Shown piece after piece: positions 61,143-64,000 of a DNA stretch of 64,000 bases (positions within the stretch are counted from its first letter, which is position 1; every line of letters starts with the position of its first letter). This DNA comes from Paenibacillus sp. FSL R5-0517. GTDB lineage: Bacteria; Bacillota; Bacilli; Paenibacillales; Paenibacillaceae. The stretch spans positions 4,340,001 through 4,404,000 of the forward strand of contig NZ_CP150235.1 in the NCBI RefSeq assembly GCF_037974355.1, in the 5' to 3' direction. Both the position numbers and the translations under genes were made by a program. A model generated the notes under the pieces. The model saw nothing but the letters and a program-made list of their open reading frames with translations. It had not been told where the DNA came from and did no database searches.

Positions 61143-61730
61143 TTACTTGCTTGGCACGCCCGTTTGCACCATTTCGTTAATCTTGGACATAATCTTTTCA
61201 GTCGCCTTCTCCAGAGCTTCTCCGGAGGGGTCTTCCTTGAACTCGTCCAAACTTACTGGTGCTCCATATACAACTTTCATCTTACGAAAAACTTTGTAGT
61301 TACCGATAATAGCAGTAGGAATAACTGTAGCGCCACTACGGAGAGCAAAACTCGCTGCTCCTTTTTTGCCGATACCTCCATCATTGTGACGGCTTCCCGA
61401 GGGGAAGATCCCAAGCACTTGACCATCACGCAAAATATTGAGTGAGGTTTTGATGGATTCCTTGCTGACACCTCCACGTTTAACGGGGAAAGCGCCCACG
61501 GCTTTGATAATTCGGCCGAGTACCGGAATTTCAAACAATTCGCTTTTGGCCATGAAACGCACCTGACGGCGAATTTTGATACCAACAGTTGGAGGATCGA
61601 AATTACTAATATGATTGGAACATAAAAGTACGCCGCCTTCTTCCGGAATATTCTCCCGTCCAACGGCCTCCAAGCGGAAAAGAATGGTGTAAATGATCCG
61701 CAGTAATGTGCTGCAAAATGTGTAAATCAT
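61143..61730 (-). CDS. plsC: 1-acyl-sn-glycerol-3-phosphate acyltransferase
   Basis: 195 residues from ATG 61730 (GGAGAG). Catalytic NHISNFDP (H-x4-D), AKSELFEIP, and the FPSGSRH variant of the EGTRS motif. Membrane-associated, makes phosphatidic acid. ATG overlaps the cmk stop by 4 nt. Confidence 0.93.
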   Translation of the reverse strand: MIYTFCSTLLRIIYTILFRLEAVGRENIPEEGGVLLCSNHISNFDPPTVGIKIRRQVRFMAKSELFEIPVLGRIIKAVGAFPVKRGGVSKESIKTSLNILRDGQVLGIFPSGSRHNDGGIGKKGAASFALRSGATVIPTAIIGNYKVFRKMKVVYGAPVSLDEFKEDPSGEALEKATEKIMSKINEMVQTGVPSK

Positions 61731-62431
61731 AGACCGATCTCTCCTCTGACCATTGTGCAATAAGATACGATTTTGTCAACCACTTCATGAATGTTCATCT
61801 TTGTTGTATCCAGGACGATAGCATCCTCAGCACAACGCAGTGGGGAAATTTCCCGATTCTCATCCAATCTGTCACGGGTGGCAATGTCTCGCTCCAGCTG
61901 TTGCAACGTCAGTCCTTCAGAGGGGTCCAGTTCTTTGAAGCGGCGAAGCGCACGCTCTTCCACACTGGCAGTCATAAAGATTTTCACTTCCGCATCGGGC
62001 AATACTGTCGTTCCGATATCGCGTCCATCCATAACGACGCCCTTGCGCAAAGCCATTTGCCGCTGAGTATCCACTAATTGCGTACGCAGCCCCTCGATTT
62101 GCGCATATCGGGACACGATTCCCGTCACTTCACGGGAGCGGATTTCCGAGGTTACTTCTTCCCCATTACAGAACACTTTCTGTCCGTCGGGATCCGGTTG
62201 TAAATCAATGACCAGCTTTTGGGCTTCCTGAAGTACCTGTGTCACTTCTTCTGGCGCAATATCTTTCCGAAGCATGTGCAAGGTTACCGCACGGTACATT
62301 GCGCCTGTATCGACGTATACATACGCGAGCGCCTCTGCAACCAATCGGGCCACCGTGCTTTTCCCGGCACCGGCAGGTCCGTCAATTGCAACGTTCATTT
62401 TCCCGTTCTCTGATGTGTTCTGGCTTGCCAA
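61727..62431 (-). CDS. cmk: Cytidylate kinase
   Basis: 234 residues from TTG 62431, behind GGAGG nine bases upstream. P-loop DGPAGAGKST (from about residue 17), TGAMYRAVT, GRDIGTTV, RRFKEL and RLDEN/R motifs. Phosphorylates CMP and dCMP. ATG 62398 (the usual start) has only a weak site, so an 11-residue N-terminal extension is likely. Confidence 0.95.
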   Translation of the reverse strand: MASQNTSENGKMNVAIDGPAGAGKSTVARLVAEALAYVYVDTGAMYRAVTLHMLRKDIAPEEVTQVLQEAQKLVIDLQPDPDGQKVFCNGEEVTSEIRSREVTGIVSRYAQIEGLRTQLVDTQRQMALRKGVVMDGRDIGTTVLPDAEVKIFMTASVEERALRRFKELDPSEGLTLQQLERDIATRDRLDENREISPLRCAEDAIVLDTTKMNIHEVVDKIVSYCTMVRGEIGL

Positions 62432-62463
62432 CGGGGCATTCCTCCTCAAACGATAAACCTCAA

Positions 62464-62486
62464 TAAAAAAACAGGCATTGCCTGCA
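62464..62486 (-). terminator. Terminator hairpin at the 5' end of the cmk transcript
   Basis: CAGGC/GCCTG arms (62473-62485) with a minus-strand T run, between DUF5359 gene and cmk. The predicted start from 62495-62523 is just before it. Confidence 0.75.
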
Positions 62487-62494
62487 TCGTGAAA

Positions 62495-62523
62495 ATTATA
62501 CCACACTCTACACATGGATGCAA
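62495..62523 (-). promoter_or_regulatory. Promoter of cmk
   Basis: TTGCAT (62518-62523), 17 bp, TATAAT (62495-62500) with TG before it. It lies right after the DUF5359 gene. Confidence 0.7.
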
Positions 62524-62534
62524 AAACAGACAAA

Positions 62535-62759
62535 TCAGCGCTGCCCGTACTCATTCACCATTTGCAATTGAACTGGCGTTCCTTCCAGACGGTCAATAGT
62601 GGTCAAATTCTTTTTGAAGCCTGGTACCAACAGCAGTAATTGATACACCACAAGCAGGATTAAAAGGCCTGTAATCAGAATCGTAACCCGTCGTTCCATT
62701 CGTCTGGAGAAAACATAATAAAGTCGTTCATATCTGCGGGTTGCATGACGATAATTCAA
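62535..62759 (-). CDS. DUF5359 small membrane protein (YpfB-like)
   Basis: 74 residues; basic N-terminus, one membrane helix (ILITGLLILLVVYQLLLLV, about 27-45), short outside tail. B. subtilis ypfB lies between ypfA and cmk. Function unknown. Start ATG 62759 (plus cat at 62757-62759). Confidence 0.8.
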   Translation of the reverse strand: MNYRHATRRYERLYYVFSRRMERRVTILITGLLILLVVYQLLLLVPGFKKNLTTIDRLEGTPVQLQMVNEYGQR

Positions 62760-62822
62760 GACAATTCCTCCGTTTTTTACATTACAGTGCCCGCAGTTCC
62801 CTCTATTTATGCCACAACATTC

Positions 62823-63491
62823 CTATTTCGTGCGATAGTCCAGTTGCCGTTCGAAACAAAACTTGATAATTTTCTGGCGCTCCGAATCTGAGATCTGCAC
62901 AAATTTCAGCATGCATAGCTGTCTGCCGGTTTCCAGGGTTTTGATCCGCACGACTTCAGCTTCAAAATTCACATGTTCTATGATTGAATTCCGGTATGGA
63001 ACAAGCAACCAGCATTTCAATTTTTGACCTTCAGCTATTGGAAACCCTGATTCGCCGTAGATGGACAATCCACCGCCACCAATATCTTCAGTCAATCCGA
63101 CGGCACGGGTCAGATCTTCACTCTGGATGGCCAATTCGAGATTTGCATGAACACGAAGAAAGCTACGCCTTTGTATTTTGGATATATCGCTCGCAAGCGG
63201 TTTGCGTATACGAACAAGACGAACCACATCTTCTTCAAATCCTGTGACAAAGGTATTAAAATAATGTCTGACTCCATCTTCCGTAATGTATGAAATGGAC
63301 AGTTCCTCTCCGAAAAAAAGTCTTTTCAGACGGCTGCTTCCTTGTTGCATTGGGACCTCAATCAGAAAACTGCTGTCATCCATATCTGCAATGCGTGATT
63401 TGTACTCTTTGTGTTCCTCTTTTTCATCTGCAGAAGCAATCTGGATGAATAAAATTTCATTTATTTTAGGAAACAAGCTGTTCACCGCCAC
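62823..63491 (-). CDS. PilZ-domain flagellar brake (YpfA/MotI-like)
   Basis: 222 residues. N-terminal YcgR-like domain (about 8-90) and PilZ domain (about 95-215) with RRSFLR (the R-x3-R c-di-GMP site) and the DIGGGGLSI (D/N-x-S-x2-G variant). Binds c-di-GMP and halts the flagellar motor in B. subtilis. Start ATG 63491. Confidence 0.9.
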   Translation of the reverse strand: MAVNSLFPKINEILFIQIASADEKEEHKEYKSRIADMDDSSFLIEVPMQQGSSRLKRLFFGEELSISYITEDGVRHYFNTFVTGFEEDVVRLVRIRKPLASDISKIQRRSFLRVHANLELAIQSEDLTRAVGLTEDIGGGGLSIYGESGFPIAEGQKLKCWLLVPYRNSIIEHVNFEAEVVRIKTLETGRQLCMLKFVQISDSERQKIIKFCFERQLDYRTK

Positions 63492-63552
63492 TTTATGTAT
63501 TTATCTTCGTATGTACAAGGACTATTATACCATGACCTTTCTCACATTGAAC

Positions 63553-63581
63553 AAGAAAAAAACAGACCACATCGTGGTCTG
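63553..63581 (-). terminator. Terminator after ypeB
   Basis: CAGACCAC/GTGGTCTG with a three-base loop and seven minus-strand T. Confidence 0.85.
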
Positions 63582-63624
63582 CCGCAATTATTCGCTCAAC
63601 TTAAAATTGAGATTATCCATCTTT

Positions 63625-64000
63625 TTATGAGGTTGCATTGACCGGTTTGATCTCTTCAACCGCTTCTTCTATTCCTGTATTCGCATTAATGTATATCCGG
63701 TAACGAGAACCGTTAATTTTCCCTCCGAATTCATAACACAATACTTCTTTGCTGTAATCATTCTCAATCAGAGATTTTCGTACATAATTTTCTTCAAAGT
63801 CTGAGTTGAGCTTTTGACGTGCCTGTTGCTCCGTAAGTGTTGCTTTCGGAATTTTGCGCTTGTCATTATGTTCATAGACAAAGTCACTCGCCTGAAATCC
63901 GGTTACTTCTCCTGTATCCAGTCCTACACGAACTGACATTTTCTCAGGATAGATCAAGGTGTCCCCTTGCTTACGCACGTAAGTAAGGTTACCCAAATTA
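63625..64000 (-). CDS. ypeB: Germination protein YpeB, C-terminal part (cut by window edge)
   Basis: At least 125 residues; the frame stays open to the right edge, so the start lies outside. It shows the last PepSY-like domain (TEQQARQKLNSDF ... CYEFGGKINGSRYRIYINANTG). YpeB partners the SleB cortex hydrolase in spores; sleB would be expected beyond the edge. Confidence 0.88.
   Translation of the reverse strand, partial: NLGNLTYVRKQGDTLIYPEKMSVRVGLDTGEVTGFQASDFVYEHNDKRKIPKATLTEQQARQKLNSDFEENYVRKSLIENDYSKEVLCYEFGGKINGSRYRIYINANTGIEEAVEEIKPVNATS

Noticed and set aside
1..64000. CRISPR array, insertion sequence, prophage, rRNA or tRNA
   Set aside because: No spaced repeats, transposase or integrase frames, or tRNA-like cloverleafs noticed in the gaps.

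Overview
The window looks like a chromosomal segment of a Paenibacillus-type, endospore-forming Firmicute. The gene order is a close relative of the Bacillus subtilis ypeB–cmk–der–gpsA–spoIVA–hbs–mtrB–hepS–menG–hepT–ndk–cheR–aro–trp–hisC–tyrA–ypiF–qcrABC–ypjAB–ypjD–dapB–mgsA–bshB1–bshA–cca–birA–panBCD–dinG block. It carries sporulation genes (spoIVA, a SpoVIF-like gene, ypjB, ypeB) and bacillithiol genes (bshA, bshB1). Starts are preceded by strong GGAGG-type ribosome binding sites, including several TTG and GTG starts. Almost every gene is on the minus strand, so the description below runs from high to low coordinates, in the direction of transcription. I see no rRNA, tRNA, CRISPR array, insertion sequence or prophage.

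64000–53600: the 3' end of ypeB (germination), a PilZ flagellar brake, a DUF5359 protein, cmk, plsC, an S1-domain protein, the GTPase gene der, plsY, gpsA, a SpoVIF-like gene, a DUF2768 membrane protein, a nucleotidyltransferase-fold gene with a 2Fe-2S ferredoxin, and a YphF-like lipoprotein. 53600–47000: spoIVA behind a good sigma-E-type promoter, a sugar ABC importer (binding lipoprotein, double ATPase, permease) whose promoter carries a 16-bp palindrome, hbs, a 53-residue plus-strand gene, and mtrB (TRAP). 47000–40400: hepS, menG, a UbiA-type prenyltransferase, ubiX, hepT (menaquinone side chain and ring), ndk and cheR.

40300–28400: the aro/trp supraoperon aroC-aroB-aroH // trpEDCFBA-hisC-tyrA. 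An internal promoter at the end of aroH makes a leader that starts with eleven GAG/TAG/CAG triplets, as expected for TRAP. A strong terminator lies about 330 nt further on, then a 176-bp element with terminal inverted repeats just before trpE. TRAP itself (mtrB) is encoded about 10 kb upstream. 28300–28180 (plus strand): a consensus sigma-A promoter drives what looks like an 84-nt terminated small RNA with a C-rich loop. 27700–23100: an ECF sigma factor and its zinc-type anti-sigma factor, a histidine phosphatase, an unrecognised 372-residue protein, a gamma-carbonic-anhydrase-like protein, a 59-residue IDEAL-domain protein and ypiF.

22950–16100: qcrABC (menaquinol:cytochrome c reductase), ypjA, ypjB, a plus-strand YitT-family gene, a MazG-like pyrophosphohydrolase, a TPR protein and dapB. 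16100–8100: mgsA, bshB1, bshA, cca, birA, panBCD and a TPR protein. 8000–1: a DinG helicase/exonuclease, rex (NADH sensor), an MTA/SAH deaminase, a YpmB/TseB-like protein, and a compact FtsH-like membrane protease overlapping a small membrane-anchored partner.

The genes combine into cell-envelope and translation housekeeping, aromatic amino acid and menaquinone supply, the respiratory bc complex with its redox regulator rex, and sporulation. The least expected signals are non-coding: the small RNA, the long TRAP leader, the element before trpE, and the palindrome in the sugar-transporter promoter.
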